From the NCBI GenBank assembly GCA_016875015.1, contig VGSJ01000006.1, positions 1-63,660 on the forward strand: a DNA stretch of 63,660 nucleotides. Reading direction: 5' to 3'. Below the pieces are notes generated by a model, which worked only from the letters and a program-made list of their open reading frames with translations, was not told the origin of the DNA and ran no database searches. Both the position numbers and the translations under genes were made by a program. Origin of the DNA: Deltaproteobacteria bacterium. Its GTDB lineage: Bacteria; Desulfobacterota; Desulfobaccia; Desulfobaccales; 0-14-0-80-60-11. Position 1 is the stretch's first letter, and each line of letters begins with the position of its first letter. This document shows positions 17,908-26,235 of the stretch, one piece after another.

Positions 17908-18515
17908 CCTCAATCCTGGCCCGCCTCAAGGACCATTTGCCCCTGGAGCCGGCCCCGCCGGCCCCGCCGGCCCCGGCCCCGGACCTGGTAGCCGCCGGGG
18001 TGCTGGTGCCCCTGTTTGTTCAGGAAGAGGCGCTCCAGGTGCTGTTCACCCAGCGCACCCTGATCGTTAAGGACCATCGGGGCCAGATCGCCTTTCCGGG
18101 CGGGGTCCGGGACCCGGAGGACGCCCACCTCCTGGCCACGGCCCTCCGTGAAACCGAAGAGGAGATCGGCCTGGCCCCGGACGCGGTGGAGGTGCTGGGA
18201 ACGCTCCCCTCCGTAGCCACCATCACCGGCTACCACATCACCCCCTTCGTGGGGCTGATTCCACATCCCTACGACTTCCACCCCAGCCCCCGGGAGGTCA
18301 AGCGTCTGCTGGCCCTGCCGGTGGCGGAGTTTTACGCTCCGGCGCGCTGGCGCTCCGGCCCCTACGTTTTCCAGGGGCGCACCACCCGGGTGTGCTACTG
18401 GCAGAATGGCCAGGAAGTGGTCTGGGGCGCCACCGCCCGCATCCTTTTGAACCTGCTGGCTCACCTGGGGGTCCACCCCATACCGGGAGACCGCGAGGCC
18501 ACCTGTCTGGACTGA
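17892..18515 (+). CDS. Nudix hydrolase, CoA pyrophosphatase type (NudL/YeaB-like)
   Basis: 207 residues. The Nudix box is GGVRDPEDAHLLATALRE followed by TEEEIGL, preceded by the UPF0035 motif VLFTQRTLIVKDHRGQIAFP, which marks the CoA-specific subgroup. It should split CoA or acyl-CoA into 3',5'-ADP and phosphopantetheine. The N-terminus includes a Pro/Ala tract. The TTG start at 17892 overlaps the previous gene by 16 bases and is uncertain; a later start is possible. Being last in the Mla operon is probably co-transcription rather than a shared function. Confidence 0.88.
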   Translation: MRSSITSILARLKDHLPLEPAPPAPPAPAPDLVAAGVLVPLFVQEEALQVLFTQRTLIVKDHRGQIAFPGGVRDPEDAHLLATALRETEEEIGLAPDAVEVLGTLPSVATITGYHITPFVGLIPHPYDFHPSPREVKRLLALPVAEFYAPARWRSGPYVFQGRTTRVCYWQNGQEVVWGATARILLNLLAHLGVHPIPGDREATCLD

Positions 18516-18732
18516 CCTGGCCACCGCCGCGGGCTGGTCAGAAACGGGGACCTGCTGCCCCTGGGGGGCCACACCCGGCGCCGAAAAACCCGGGGGGTTG
18601 CCTCAATCAGGTCCTCGCCGCCAGACTGGCGTTCGCCCACCTCCCTTCCCCGGTGCGGCCCCCCTTGCATCGCCGGCCCAATTAGGCTAATTTAGCAGAA
18701 GCGGGACCGCGAGGTCCTTCACCTTAAAACCC

Positions 18733-19707
18733 ATGTGGCTCTATATCCTGAAACGTCTGGGTCTGATGATCCCCATGCTCCTGGGGATCACCCTGATTTC
18801 GTTCACGGTCATTCACCTGGCCCCGGGCACCCCCACCGACATGCAGACCACCCTCAACCCCAAGGCCTCCCTGGAGGCCCAGAAGCGCCTGCGGGAGCTC
18901 TACGGGCTGGATAAGCCCCTGATTGTGCAATACGGGGACTGGATCACGAGGCTTGCCCACCTGGACTTCGGCCGCTCCTTTTCCCCGGACCGTCGGCCGG
19001 TGTGGGACAAAATCAAGGAGCGCATCGGCATCACCCTGGGCCTCAACCTCATGAGCCTGATCATCATCTTAGGCGTGTCCATTCCCATCGGGGTGATCGC
19101 CGCCTATCGGGCCCATTCCTGGTTTGACCAGGCCACCACCCTCTTCGTCTTTTTCGGGTTCGCCATGCCCACCTTCTGGCTGGCCCTGCTCCTCATCATG
19201 TTTTTCGGGGTTTACCTGGATTGGCTGCCCATCTCCGGCCTCACCTCCCTCAACTATAGGCAATTTACCTTCTGGCAGAAGGTGCAGGATTTAGGGGCCC
19301 ACGTGACCCTGCCGGTGCTGGTGGCCGCCTTCGGCGGGCTGGCCGGCATGTCCCGGTACATGCGGGGCAACATGCTGGAAGTCATCCGCCAGGATTATAT
19401 CACCACGGCCCGGGCCAAGGGGCTGCCGGAGCGGGTGGTGATTTTCAAGCACGCGCTTCGAAACGCCCTGCTGCCGGTGATCACCATCCTGGGGCTGAGC
19501 GTGCCGGGCCTCATCGGCGGCAGCGTCATCTTCGAGTCCATCTTCGCCATCCCCGGCATGGGCCAGTTGTTCTACGGCGCGGTGATGGCCCGGGACTATC
19601 CCCTGGTGATGGGAGAGCTGGTCATCGGCGCGGTGCTGACGCTGTTGGGTAACATGCTGGCGGACCTGGGCTATGCCCTGGTGGACCCGCGCATCCGGGC
19701 GGGATGA
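18733..19707 (+). CDS. Peptide/nickel-type ABC transporter permease (DppB-like)
   Basis: A 324-residue inner-membrane permease. [20 protein letters not shown] is the typical first helix, the EAA-like loop reads [20 protein letters not shown], and the C-terminus ends [16 protein letters not shown] as in DppB/OppB. Six membrane segments are predicted. The partner DppC-like permease is 174 bases downstream, but no substrate-binding protein or DppD/DppF ATPase is in the window, so the complex must be completed by distant genes or is incomplete. Substrate unknown. Confidence 0.92.
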   Translation: MWLYILKRLGLMIPMLLGITLISFTVIHLAPGTPTDMQTTLNPKASLEAQKRLRELYGLDKPLIVQYGDWITRLAHLDFGRSFSPDRRPVWDKIKERIGITLGLNLMSLIIILGVSIPIGVIAAYRAHSWFDQATTLFVFFGFAMPTFWLALLLIMFFGVYLDWLPISGLTSLNYRQFTFWQKVQDLGAHVTLPVLVAAFGGLAGMSRYMRGNMLEVIRQDYITTARAKGLPERVVIFKHALRNALLPVITILGLSVPGLIGGSVIFESIFAIPGMGQLFYGAVMARDYPLVMGELVIGAVLTLLGNMLADLGYALVDPRIRAG

Positions 19708-19881
19708 GGAGAAGGTTTTTGGTTTTTAGCACGCCTGGTGCGCAGTGCGCACCCTGATCAACTTTGAACTTTGATCTTTCAACCTTGAACCTTTCGGGTC
19801 AGAGGCGGTAATCGCGGCAATCCTTATATTGCTTTTACCAAAAACCAAAAACTAAAAACCAAAAACTAAAAACCCTCTCCT
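19708..19881. repeat. Low-complexity and hairpin spacer between the two permease genes
   Basis: Contains the near-perfect palindrome GGTGCGCAGTGCGCACC (19737-19753), a run of AACTTTGA/AACCTTGA heptads (about 19758-19795), and AAAAACC/AAAAACT repeats on both sides of the spacer in opposite sense (GGTTTTTGGTTTTTAG-like left, CCAAAAACCAAAAACTA-like right). It interrupts what should be a tight dppB-dppC operon. Confidence 0.65.
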
Positions 19882-20718
19882 ATGAGACAACGTGAATTCT
19901 GGGGGCGCCTCAAGCGGAACCGCATGGCCATGACCGGCCTGGCCCTGGTCTTGGGGCTGTTTGTGGTGTCCGTCTTCGCCCCCTGGCTGTCGCCTTACGA
20001 CCCCAACAGCATCAATCTCAAGCAGGTTCTCATGCCCCCCAGTTCGGATCACTTTCTGGGAACGGACACTTTGGGCCGGGACGTTCTGTCCCGCATCATC
20101 TTCGGCACCCGGATATCCCTGTTGGTGGGGTTTGTGGCGGTGGGAATAGCCACCCTCATCGGTCTTCTCGTGGGGGCCCTGGCGGGGTATTATGGCGGTT
20201 GGGTGGACCAGGGCCTCATGCGCCTGGTGGACCTGATGCTCTGTTTTCCCGCCTTCTTCCTGATCCTGGCCGTGATTGCGGTGCTGGAGCCCAGCATCTG
20301 GAACATCATGGCGGTCATCGGCCTCACCGGCTGGATGGGCGTGGCCCGTCTGGTCCGGGCGGAGTTTCTCTCCTTGCGGGAACGGGAATTCGTCATCGCG
20401 GCCCGGGCCTTGGGGGCCGGCGACACCCGCCTGATCCTCCGCCACATGCTGCCCAACGCCCTGGCGCCGGTGATGGTCTCCGCCACCCTGGGGGTGGCCG
20501 GGGCCATCCTCACCGAGAGCGCCCTGAGTTTCCTGGGGCTCGGGGTTCAGCCCCCCACCCCCAGCTGGGGCAACATCCTCACCGCCGGCAAGGACAACAT
20601 TGAGATCGCCTGGTGGCTTTCCGTGTTTCCCGGGCTGGCCATTCTGGTCACGGTGATGAGCTACAACCTCTTGGGGGAAGGCATCCGGGAGGCCATCGAC
20701 CCCCGGTTGAAGGAATAA
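19882..20718 (+). CDS. Peptide/nickel-type ABC transporter permease (DppC-like)
   Basis: 278 residues, with the DppC/OppC N-terminal cytoplasmic helix (FWGRLKRNRMAMTGLALVLG), the periplasmic HFLGTDTLGRDVLSRIIFGT motif that defines the family, and the EAA loop EFVIAARALGAGDTRLILRH. It ends NLLGEGIREAIDPRLKE, also canonical. It should heterodimerise with the DppB-like protein upstream. No ATPase gene follows. Confidence 0.92.
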   Translation: MRQREFWGRLKRNRMAMTGLALVLGLFVVSVFAPWLSPYDPNSINLKQVLMPPSSDHFLGTDTLGRDVLSRIIFGTRISLLVGFVAVGIATLIGLLVGALAGYYGGWVDQGLMRLVDLMLCFPAFFLILAVIAVLEPSIWNIMAVIGLTGWMGVARLVRAEFLSLREREFVIAARALGAGDTRLILRHMLPNALAPVMVSATLGVAGAILTESALSFLGLGVQPPTPSWGNILTAGKDNIEIAWWLSVFPGLAILVTVMSYNLLGEGIREAIDPRLKE

Positions 20719-20916
20719 CCCTGCGCCCCGGGCAAGCAACCGCGCTTCATGCCATCCAGGCATTGGATGGCGGAGGCTTCCTCAGTTGGGGTCGCGCCAT
20801 AAGGGAGACGGGGGGCTGATTCACCGGCATACCGCCGACAATTTCTACGAAACTTCATTGAGGCCGTAAAAAATGTGGTAATTAATGAAATCTGCCGGGT
20901 TTCCCCGCAAAATATT

Positions 20917-20945
20917 TTGACAATCCGCCGGGAATCTCTTATCCT
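20917..20945 (+). promoter_or_regulatory. Sigma-70-type promoter of the first secreted TPR gene
   Basis: Perfect TTGACA, a 17-base spacer and TATCCT, about 60 bases before the start codon, which has AAGGGAGGGAG as ribosome site. The promoter lies at the end of an otherwise empty 288-base gap. Confidence 0.6.
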
Positions 20946-21006
20946 ATGTGAGCAGGGCGGCATCACTGGATCATTAAGGCATCATCATAACTAAGGGAGG
21001 GAGAAT

Positions 21007-21486
21007 ATGAAACGGACGTGGGTCAAAGTAATTGCCATCGTAGTGGCCCTGGCTCTGTGCGGGGCGGGGGCGGCGTTTGCGCAAACGGCCAAAAAGCCCG
21101 AAAAAGAGTTTGATGTCGGCAAAGCGCTGTTGGATTCTTATGATTTGATCGAAAAGCAACAGTACAAGAAAGCCGACGCGATCATCGACAAGATCCTGGC
21201 CAAGGATCCCGGCAATCCCCTGGCCTTGAACAACAAGGCCTCCATCATGGTGTCACAAAAGAAATTTGACAAGGCCGACACCTACCTGAACCAGGCCCTG
21301 GGCAAAGCCAAAGGCTACATGGTGCAGGTGAACCGGGTGTGCTCCGTGGGCAACATCTGTCTGGCCTTCAAACCCGTGGCCTCGGGCACCGGTAATCAGG
21401 ACTTGGAGCCCTTGATCAAGATGAACATCGAAATGGTCAAAGGCTATATGACTGCGGGCCCCGTGCCAGGGAAAGGCTTGAGATAA
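21007..21486 (+). CDS. Secreted TPR protein with CX5C motif (paralogue 1)
   Basis: 159 residues. A signal peptide (AIVVALALCGAGAAFA, cleavage near 25) precedes a two-repeat TPR unit (LLDSYDLIEKQQYKKADAII; DPGNPLALNNKASIMV). The C-terminal section has GYMVQVNRVCSVGNICLAF with Cys112 and Cys118 (CX5C), likely a disulfide in the periplasm or a metal or heme-like ligand pair. The gene at 21807-22250 is a clear paralogue with the same order of elements. Function unknown; a periplasmic scaffold or assembly factor is plausible. It has its own promoter and a strong terminator. Confidence 0.8.
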   Translation: MKRTWVKVIAIVVALALCGAGAAFAQTAKKPEKEFDVGKALLDSYDLIEKQQYKKADAIIDKILAKDPGNPLALNNKASIMVSQKKFDKADTYLNQALGKAKGYMVQVNRVCSVGNICLAFKPVASGTGNQDLEPLIKMNIEMVKGYMTAGPVPGKGLR

Positions 21487-21516
21487 TTAACGCGTAACTG
21501 CCGCCCACTAGGAGCT

Positions 21517-21546
21517 CCTAGGCCCCCCTCCGGGGGCCTTTTTTTG
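21517..21546 (+). terminator. Rho-independent terminator of TPR paralogue 1
   Basis: AGGCCCCCCTCCGGGGGCCT forms a strong GC stem with a small loop and is followed by TTTTTTT. Thirty bases after the stop codon. Confidence 0.9.
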
Positions 21547-21602
21547 CGGTCGTTGGGGGAGTTATGCCGATCTGCGCTCAAAAAGGTAATTTCCCTTTGT
21601 AG

Positions 21603-21619
21603 GGTGCGTCTTACGCACC
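21603..21619. repeat. GGTGCGT/ACGCACC hairpin repeat
   Basis: Perfect inverted repeat GGTGCGTCTTACGCACC, identical to the one at 12189-12205, with a diverged copy at 48961-48977. The rest of the 21547-21806 gap holds only this and the promoter of the next gene. Confidence 0.7.
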
Positions 21620-21746
21620 AAGAATGGCGCGTGAGACGCGCTACAGATTTTAGTGCCTTGAAAAACCATTCTCCGGACCTGAAAATACTTTTCTGAGAGC
21701 AACCTGGTATTACCCTCCAGGCGGTGGGCTTTAATCCAACCCGCCA

Positions 21747-21775
21747 TTGACATCTTGGCTAACCGCCGCTATGGT
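21747..21775 (+). promoter_or_regulatory. Sigma-70-type promoter of TPR paralogue 2
   Basis: Perfect TTGACA, a 17-base spacer and TATGGT, ending 31 bases before the start codon. The two TPR paralogues therefore appear to be separately transcribed. Confidence 0.6.
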
Positions 21776-21806
21776 GCAAGCATTTCGTATCAACCGGGGG
21801 TAAGGC

Positions 21807-22250
21807 ATGAAACGGCACTTCTGGCAAATGGTCCTCATGGCGGCGGCCCTGGGGCTGGCCCTCGCCGGGCCGGTCCGGGCCCAGGCTGACGCCGGCCTCA
21901 CCAAGATGCTGGTGGAAAGCTACGATTTACTGGAGGCGGGCAAACTGGCCGAGGCTCAGAAAATCTTCGAGCAGATCCTCAAGCAGGACCCCGGCAACCC
22001 CCTGGCCTTGAATAATCTGGGGGCCATCAAGGTCAAAGAGAACCGGTTTCCGGAAGCCCTCGCCCTCCTTGCCCAGGCCCTGCCCCGGGCCCAGGGCTAT
22101 AAACTGAAGGTGAACCGGGTGTGCGATATGCAGGGCCTCTGCCTGGCCTTCCGGCCCCTGGAGGCGGTTTACGGGGACCAGGACCTGGCGGCCCTGGTGC
22201 AGTTGAACCTCAGCCTGGTCAAGGCCAAACTGGCGGGTGAGAAAAAGTAG
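21807..22250 (+). CDS. Secreted TPR protein with CX5C motif (paralogue 2)
   Basis: 147 residues. A signal peptide (MVLMAAALGLALAGPVRAQA) is followed by a TPR unit (LVESYDLLEAGKLAEAQKIF; KQDPGNPLALNNLGAIKVK) and the motif KVNRVCDMQGLCLAFRP with Cys106 and Cys112. Compared with the 21007 gene, the phrases DPGNPLALNN, VNRVC, CLAF and the final QDL..L(I/V) helix are conserved while linkers differ, so this is an old tandem duplication kept under selection. Exported and probably periplasmic. Function unknown. Confidence 0.8.
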   Translation: MKRHFWQMVLMAAALGLALAGPVRAQADAGLTKMLVESYDLLEAGKLAEAQKIFEQILKQDPGNPLALNNLGAIKVKENRFPEALALLAQALPRAQGYKLKVNRVCDMQGLCLAFRPLEAVYGDQDLAALVQLNLSLVKAKLAGEKK

Positions 22251-22276
22251 TGTCGCGATTCATAAATTGTCGGGTT

Positions 22277-22296
22277 AGAAAAGGGGGGAGCCCCCC
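22277..22296 (-). terminator. Intrinsic terminator of the nnr-CBS-tsaE-TPR run
   Basis: On the minus strand GGGGGGCTCCCCCC is followed by TTTTCT, 43 bases past the stop of the TPR membrane gene. On the plus strand the same stem follows the TPR paralogue 2 gene, with a weaker T-run. Confidence 0.65.
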
Positions 22297-22338
22297 ATAT
22301 TTAAATCCCGTATTAGTCATGAAACGTCACCCGAGGCG

Positions 22339-23019
22339 CTATTTTTTGCTCCCGCTCTCTGCGGCGGTCAGCTTTTCCTGGAAATACGGCGCCATGGCGG
22401 CGTCCGGCGGCTGGTCCAGCAGTTTGCGCCAGTAGACCGCGGCTTCTTTGGGTTCCTTAGCCTGTTCGTAGAGCATGGCCAGCCGGCGCATGACCTCGCT
22501 CTTCAGGGGTTCGGAGATCTGTTCCACCACGGGCTTGAGCACCTCGGCCGCCTTTTTGAAGTTGCCCATGCCTTCGTAGCAATAACTGAGACTTTCCTGC
22601 ACCAGGGTGTCCCAGCCCGGGTCGCGGCCGTCCTGGAGGGATTCGTAAGCCTTGGCGGCCTCGCTGTACTGCGCAAGCCGGTAGAGAAGGTTGGCCCGCA
22701 TGAGTTGGGCTTCCCGGGCCGCCCGGGTGTTGGGATATTCCTTAATAAACTTATCCAGGTCATTGGCCGCGGCCAGGGCCGGGATATTAAGGTCGATCTT
22801 GGGGGTCACCTGGGTCAAGGCGGCCGCGGCCTTCTCCTCCCGGCTTGCCTGCATCTTGGCGTTCACCCCCCAGGCTCCCAGGCCCACCGCGATTAAGACC
22901 ACGGCCAGCACCAGCCATTTGGCATAGGGCCTCACCCGCTCCAGCAGGCGCTGCGCCAGGTTTAACACTTCCTCGGGATTGTCCAGCGCCGACCGGCGCC
23001 GGGAACTTAGCTTGGCCAT
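22339..23019 (-). CDS. Membrane-anchored TPR protein (YfgM-like)
   Basis: 226 residues. One transmembrane helix (WLVLAVVLIAVGLGAWGV, about 37-55) is followed by a periplasmic TPR domain: FIKEYPNTRAAREAQLMRAN, RLAQYSEAAKAYESL, YCYEGMGNFKKAAEVLKPVV. This is the YfgM/TPR_21 layout, which in E. coli assists the SecYEG-associated chaperone PpiD. The ATG at 23019 has GGAG six bases upstream; a TTG four codons earlier is less likely. It is the last gene of the minus-strand run that includes tsaE. Confidence 0.75.
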   Translation of the reverse strand: MAKLSSRRRSALDNPEEVLNLAQRLLERVRPYAKWLVLAVVLIAVGLGAWGVNAKMQASREEKAAAALTQVTPKIDLNIPALAAANDLDKFIKEYPNTRAAREAQLMRANLLYRLAQYSEAAKAYESLQDGRDPGWDTLVQESLSYCYEGMGNFKKAAEVLKPVVEQISEPLKSEVMRRLAMLYEQAKEPKEAAVYWRKLLDQPPDAAMAPYFQEKLTAAESGSKK

Positions 23020-23113
23020 GTATGTCTCCAAAAAACTTCGATTTTACCTTTATACCCTCTTAAGTTGCCATAGTCGAGGTTTGATGCCCTGGCAAAAAGT
23101 CAGGCGGCCATTT

Positions 23114-23590
23114 TTAACTCGACTGGGCCGCCGCCAGCTGCCGCACCAACTGCCAGCTGCGCTCCCCGTGGCCGGTGAAGGTGAGCTGCCGTTGGTCTTC
23201 CCCGACGATCTCCATATCAACTTCCAGGTAATCGCCGGGGAGCAGGGGGGCCAGCCGCCGGGCCCATTCCGCCGCCACCACCTGGGGCCCGGAGAGATAT
23301 TCTTCCAGGTCCGGGAGCATCGAAAGGGGCAGGTCTTCCAGGCGGTAGAGGTCCAGGTGGACCAGCAGGACGCGCCCGGGATATTCGTGCACCAGGGTGA
23401 AGCTGGGGCTGGCGACCAGGTGGGGCGGCACGTGAAGCCCCTGGGCCAGGCCGTGGACGAACTCGGTCTTGCCGCTGCCCAACTCACCGTTTAAGGCCAC
23501 CACATCCCCCGGGGCAAGCCATTGCCCCAAACGAGCCGCCAGGGCCCGGGTCGCCTCGGGGCTGCGGCTGACCCGCACAAGCGGTTTCAT
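23114..23590 (-). CDS. tsaE: tRNA threonylcarbamoyladenosine biosynthesis ATPase TsaE
   Basis: 158 residues. P-loop GELGSGKTEF, then SPSFTLVHEYPG and LVHLDLYRLEDL, the YjeE/TsaE signature with the switch His/Asp residues. It drives the TsaBDE cycle that makes t6A37 in ANN-decoding tRNAs. The C-terminus is slightly extended. It is downstream of the CBS and NAD(P)HX repair genes; nnr-tsaE linkage is widespread in bacteria, which supports both calls. Confidence 0.93.
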   Translation of the reverse strand: MKPLVRVSRSPEATRALAARLGQWLAPGDVVALNGELGSGKTEFVHGLAQGLHVPPHLVASPSFTLVHEYPGRVLLVHLDLYRLEDLPLSMLPDLEEYLSGPQVVAAEWARRLAPLLPGDYLEVDMEIVGEDQRQLTFTGHGERSWQLVRQLAAAQSS

Positions 23591-23730
23591 ACCGGGTTAG
23601 GGTGACGCTGCATCATTAATATGGTATTCAAATCGGGCTTTTCTCCCCCCCTTTTCTAAAGGGGGACTTTCAAAACACCGCTCTTTGGCAAAAGGGTGGG
23701 TCCCGGGGCTGGCAATGACGGCGCCCCTTA

Positions 23731-24192
23731 TCACTCCCCGGGTTCCCGGGCCATAGCCCTGACCAGGTCCATCTTCCCGATGACGCCCACGATTTTGCCC
23801 CCCTTAAGCACCGGGATGGTGTGGACCTTCTGTTTGGCCATGAGCGCGGCGATCTGGGAAACCGGGGTGTCCGGGGCCACCGTGACGGGGTTGGGGCTCA
23901 TACAATCGCCCACCGTGGCGCCCAGCATCTTTTCCACCCGCTTAATTAAATGCGAAGGAATTTGGAGGTAGATATGGAGGTCCAGGATATTGATGGCCGG
24001 GGGCAGTTCCAGGTCCCGGGCCCGCTCCACCAGGTCGCTCTGGGTGATGACCCCCACCAGGCGGCCGCCTTGATCCACCACCGGCACGCCGCCGATCTTG
24101 CGGTTCTCCAGGGTCTTGGACAAATCCGCGATAGAGGTTTCCGGGCTGACCGTGAGGACCTCCGTGGTCATGATATCACGCGCGTAAAGCAT
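23731..24192 (-). CDS. Two-CBS-domain protein
   Basis: 153 residues made up of tandem CBS domains: MLYARDIMTTEVLTVSPETS...GVPVVDQGGRLVGVITQSDL, then VGDCMSPNPVTVAPDTPVSQ...HTIPVLKGGKIVGVIGKMDL. CBS pairs bind adenine nucleotides and act as energy sensors. There is no catalytic domain, so a regulatory role is inferred; partner unknown. The start overlaps the end of nnr by 25 bases and has GGGAG upstream. Confidence 0.88.
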   Translation of the reverse strand: MLYARDIMTTEVLTVSPETSIADLSKTLENRKIGGVPVVDQGGRLVGVITQSDLVERARDLELPPAINILDLHIYLQIPSHLIKRVEKMLGATVGDCMSPNPVTVAPDTPVSQIAALMAKQKVHTIPVLKGGKIVGVIGKMDLVRAMAREPGE

Positions 24193-25781
24193 ATATCTCC
24201 CTCTGCCGGGGGTATCGTCCCCTGGCTGAATTCTGTGAGCATTTGGGGCCAGACAGCCAACAAGTCACCGGCGATCATCCCCCGGGGGCCGCGGCGGCTG
24301 ACAAAAAAATCCGCGGCCAGGCCGTGGAGATAGACGCCCAGGCGGGCGGCGTCCCAGGGAGTCAGACCCTGGGCCAGAAAACCGCCGATGAGGCCGGTGA
24401 GCACGTCCCCGGTGCCGCCGCTGGCCAGGGCCGGGTTCCCGGTGGAGTTGAGCGAGGCGCGGCCGTCGGGGGCGGCCACCACGGTCTGGGCCCCTTTCAG
24501 CACCAGGGTGACCCCGAGACGGGCCGCGGTTTCCCGGGCCAGGTCCAGACGCCGGGCCTGCACTGCCGGGGTGGTGAGCCCCACCAACCGGGCCATTTCG
24601 CCCGGGTGGGGGGTCAGGATCCGGGGTCCCGCCGCGTCTTTGAGGCCGGGGTAATCCCCCGCCAGGTTGTTGATGCCGTCGGCATCGATGACCATCGGAC
24701 AGGAAAGGTCGGGCGCCAGCCGCTCAACCAGTTCCCGAGTCTCCGGGTGGGTCCCGATACCCGGCCCCAGGGCCACGGTGAATTTTCCGTTTTTTCCGTT
24801 TTTTTCGTTAATGAACTCTACGATGGGGTCCCACGCCGCTTTACCCAGGGCCCGGGCCGCCGCCGCCTCGGGCAGGGGCAGAGTCATGGCCTCGGTGAGC
24901 TTCACTTCCAGAATGTCGTTGAGGCTGGCTGGGATCCCCAGGGTCACCAGCCCGGCCCCGGCCCGGAGCGCGGCTTCGGCAGTCAAAACCGCGGCCCCGG
25001 TTTTGCCGATGGCGCCGGCCAGGACCAAAAGGTGGCCGAAGGACCCCTTGTGGCTGCCGGAAGGCCGGGGCGGCAGCAAGGCCCGCATTTCCCCGGCTTC
25101 GGAAAGCGAAACCCGCGCCTCCCGGGCGAGGTGCGCGGGGATGCTGATATCCACCTGCCAGAGGCGGCCCACGTAATCCCGGCCCGGCGGCAGCACCTGG
25201 CCGAGCTTGGGCCAGCCGTAGGTCACGGTGACCTGGGCCTTCAGGGCCACCCCCAGCACTTCCCCGGTATCGGCGGAGAGGCCCGTGGGCATATCCACCG
25301 CCAGCACGGGCGCCCGCAGATGGTTGAGCCGCTCGATCAAGGCGGCCAGCAACCCTGTCACCGGGGAATTGAGGCCGGTGCCCAACAGGGCGTCCACGAT
25401 GAGACCGGCTTTGGCCAACCGGTGGAGGGTGTGGTTCAGGTCCGCTTCGGTGAGGACCTCCGTCACCGCGATCCCCAGGTGGGCCAGGATCTCCAGGTTG
25501 ACCCGGGCATCCCCACTCACCCGGTCCCGCGGCCCCAGGAGGAAAACGGCCACCGGAATGCCGGCGTTGGCCAGGTAGCGGGCCACCACAAAACCGTCTC
25601 CGCCGTTGTTGCCCCGTCCGGCTACCACCGCCACTTCGCCCTGAAGGCCGGGAAATTCCCGCCGGAGAATCTGGTAGGTCGTCCGCCCGGCATTCTCCAT
25701 GAGGACCAGGGAAGGGATGCCGAGGTCTTGGATAGCCCGGCGGTCCAACTCCCGCATCATTGATGCCGTTACGAGTTTCAT
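24168..25781 (-). CDS. nnr: Bifunctional NAD(P)H-hydrate epimerase / ADP-dependent dehydratase
   Basis: 537 residues. The N-terminal NnrE epimerase half (about 1-215) has VAGRGNNGGDGFVVARYLA and AVDMPTGLSADTGEVLG. The C-terminal NnrD ribokinase-like half (about 225-520) has GSHKGSFGHLLVLAGAIGKT, VIDADGINNLAG, TPHPGEMARLVG and the catalytic region NPALASGGTGDVLTGLIGG. Together they repair hydrated NAD(P)H. Length and domain order match E. coli YjeF-type fusions. It is the first gene of the minus-strand run with CBS and tsaE. Confidence 0.95.
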   Translation of the reverse strand: MKLVTASMMRELDRRAIQDLGIPSLVLMENAGRTTYQILRREFPGLQGEVAVVAGRGNNGGDGFVVARYLANAGIPVAVFLLGPRDRVSGDARVNLEILAHLGIAVTEVLTEADLNHTLHRLAKAGLIVDALLGTGLNSPVTGLLAALIERLNHLRAPVLAVDMPTGLSADTGEVLGVALKAQVTVTYGWPKLGQVLPPGRDYVGRLWQVDISIPAHLAREARVSLSEAGEMRALLPPRPSGSHKGSFGHLLVLAGAIGKTGAAVLTAEAALRAGAGLVTLGIPASLNDILEVKLTEAMTLPLPEAAAARALGKAAWDPIVEFINEKNGKNGKFTVALGPGIGTHPETRELVERLAPDLSCPMVIDADGINNLAGDYPGLKDAAGPRILTPHPGEMARLVGLTTPAVQARRLDLARETAARLGVTLVLKGAQTVVAAPDGRASLNSTGNPALASGGTGDVLTGLIGGFLAQGLTPWDAARLGVYLHGLAADFFVSRRGPRGMIAGDLLAVWPQMLTEFSQGTIPPAEGDICFTRVIS

Positions 25782-26235
25782 ATCTCAACCTGGGTCTGAA
25801 ATTTACGGTTTAAGATAACACACCCTCCGGGGTATTAGCAATTAGCGGTTAGCAGTGAGCAATTAGCAGTTAGCCAAGACCAGGGATGGTGAAAACGATT
25901 CCTCCAGCCTGCTTCATCCCCCCTCACCTCAATCATCTCCCCCCAAGGGGGGAGATGATTTTGGACTTTTTACGGGTTCATCATTATTCGCTTGGCTCAG
26001 AATGACCATTAACTACGGAATGAGGTTTTGAAATGGTTTTTTCTCTTGGCTGAAAGCTGATGGCTGATACCGTGTTCGTTTTGTAGGGGCGGGTTTGAAA
26101 CCCGCCCCTACGAGAGATATCAATAGGTTATCTGGATGGTTTGTTTCATTTCAAAGGGAGCACGGTATGATAGCTATTGTCACAGAAAAGGCGGCCCGGG
26201 GGCCGCCTGATCGTTTAAACGACAGGGTGGTTTCC
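25782..26235. repeat. Repeat-rich gap between nnr and the beta-barrel gene
   Basis: No gene. It holds a direct-repeat tract of GCAATTAG/GCAGTTAGC units (about 25848-25876), a palindrome ATCATCTCCCCCCAAGGGGG (about 25934-25960), the hairpin GTAGGGGCGGGTTTGAAACC with its 3' half to 26111, and the terminator of the beta-barrel gene. nnr transcribes away from it and the beta-barrel gene transcribes into it. Confidence 0.65.
26187..26211 (-). terminator. Rho-independent terminator of the beta-barrel gene
   Basis: On the minus strand AGGCGGCCCCCGGGCCGCCT is followed by TTTCTG, about 25 bases past the stop codon. The stem is strong and the T-run short. Confidence 0.75.

Noticed and set aside
24243..25763. 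506-codon open frame on the plus strand, antisense to nnr
   Set aside because: Typical GC-rich shadow frame: Gly/Pro/His/Gln-rich, no family motifs, while nnr on the other strand is unmistakable.
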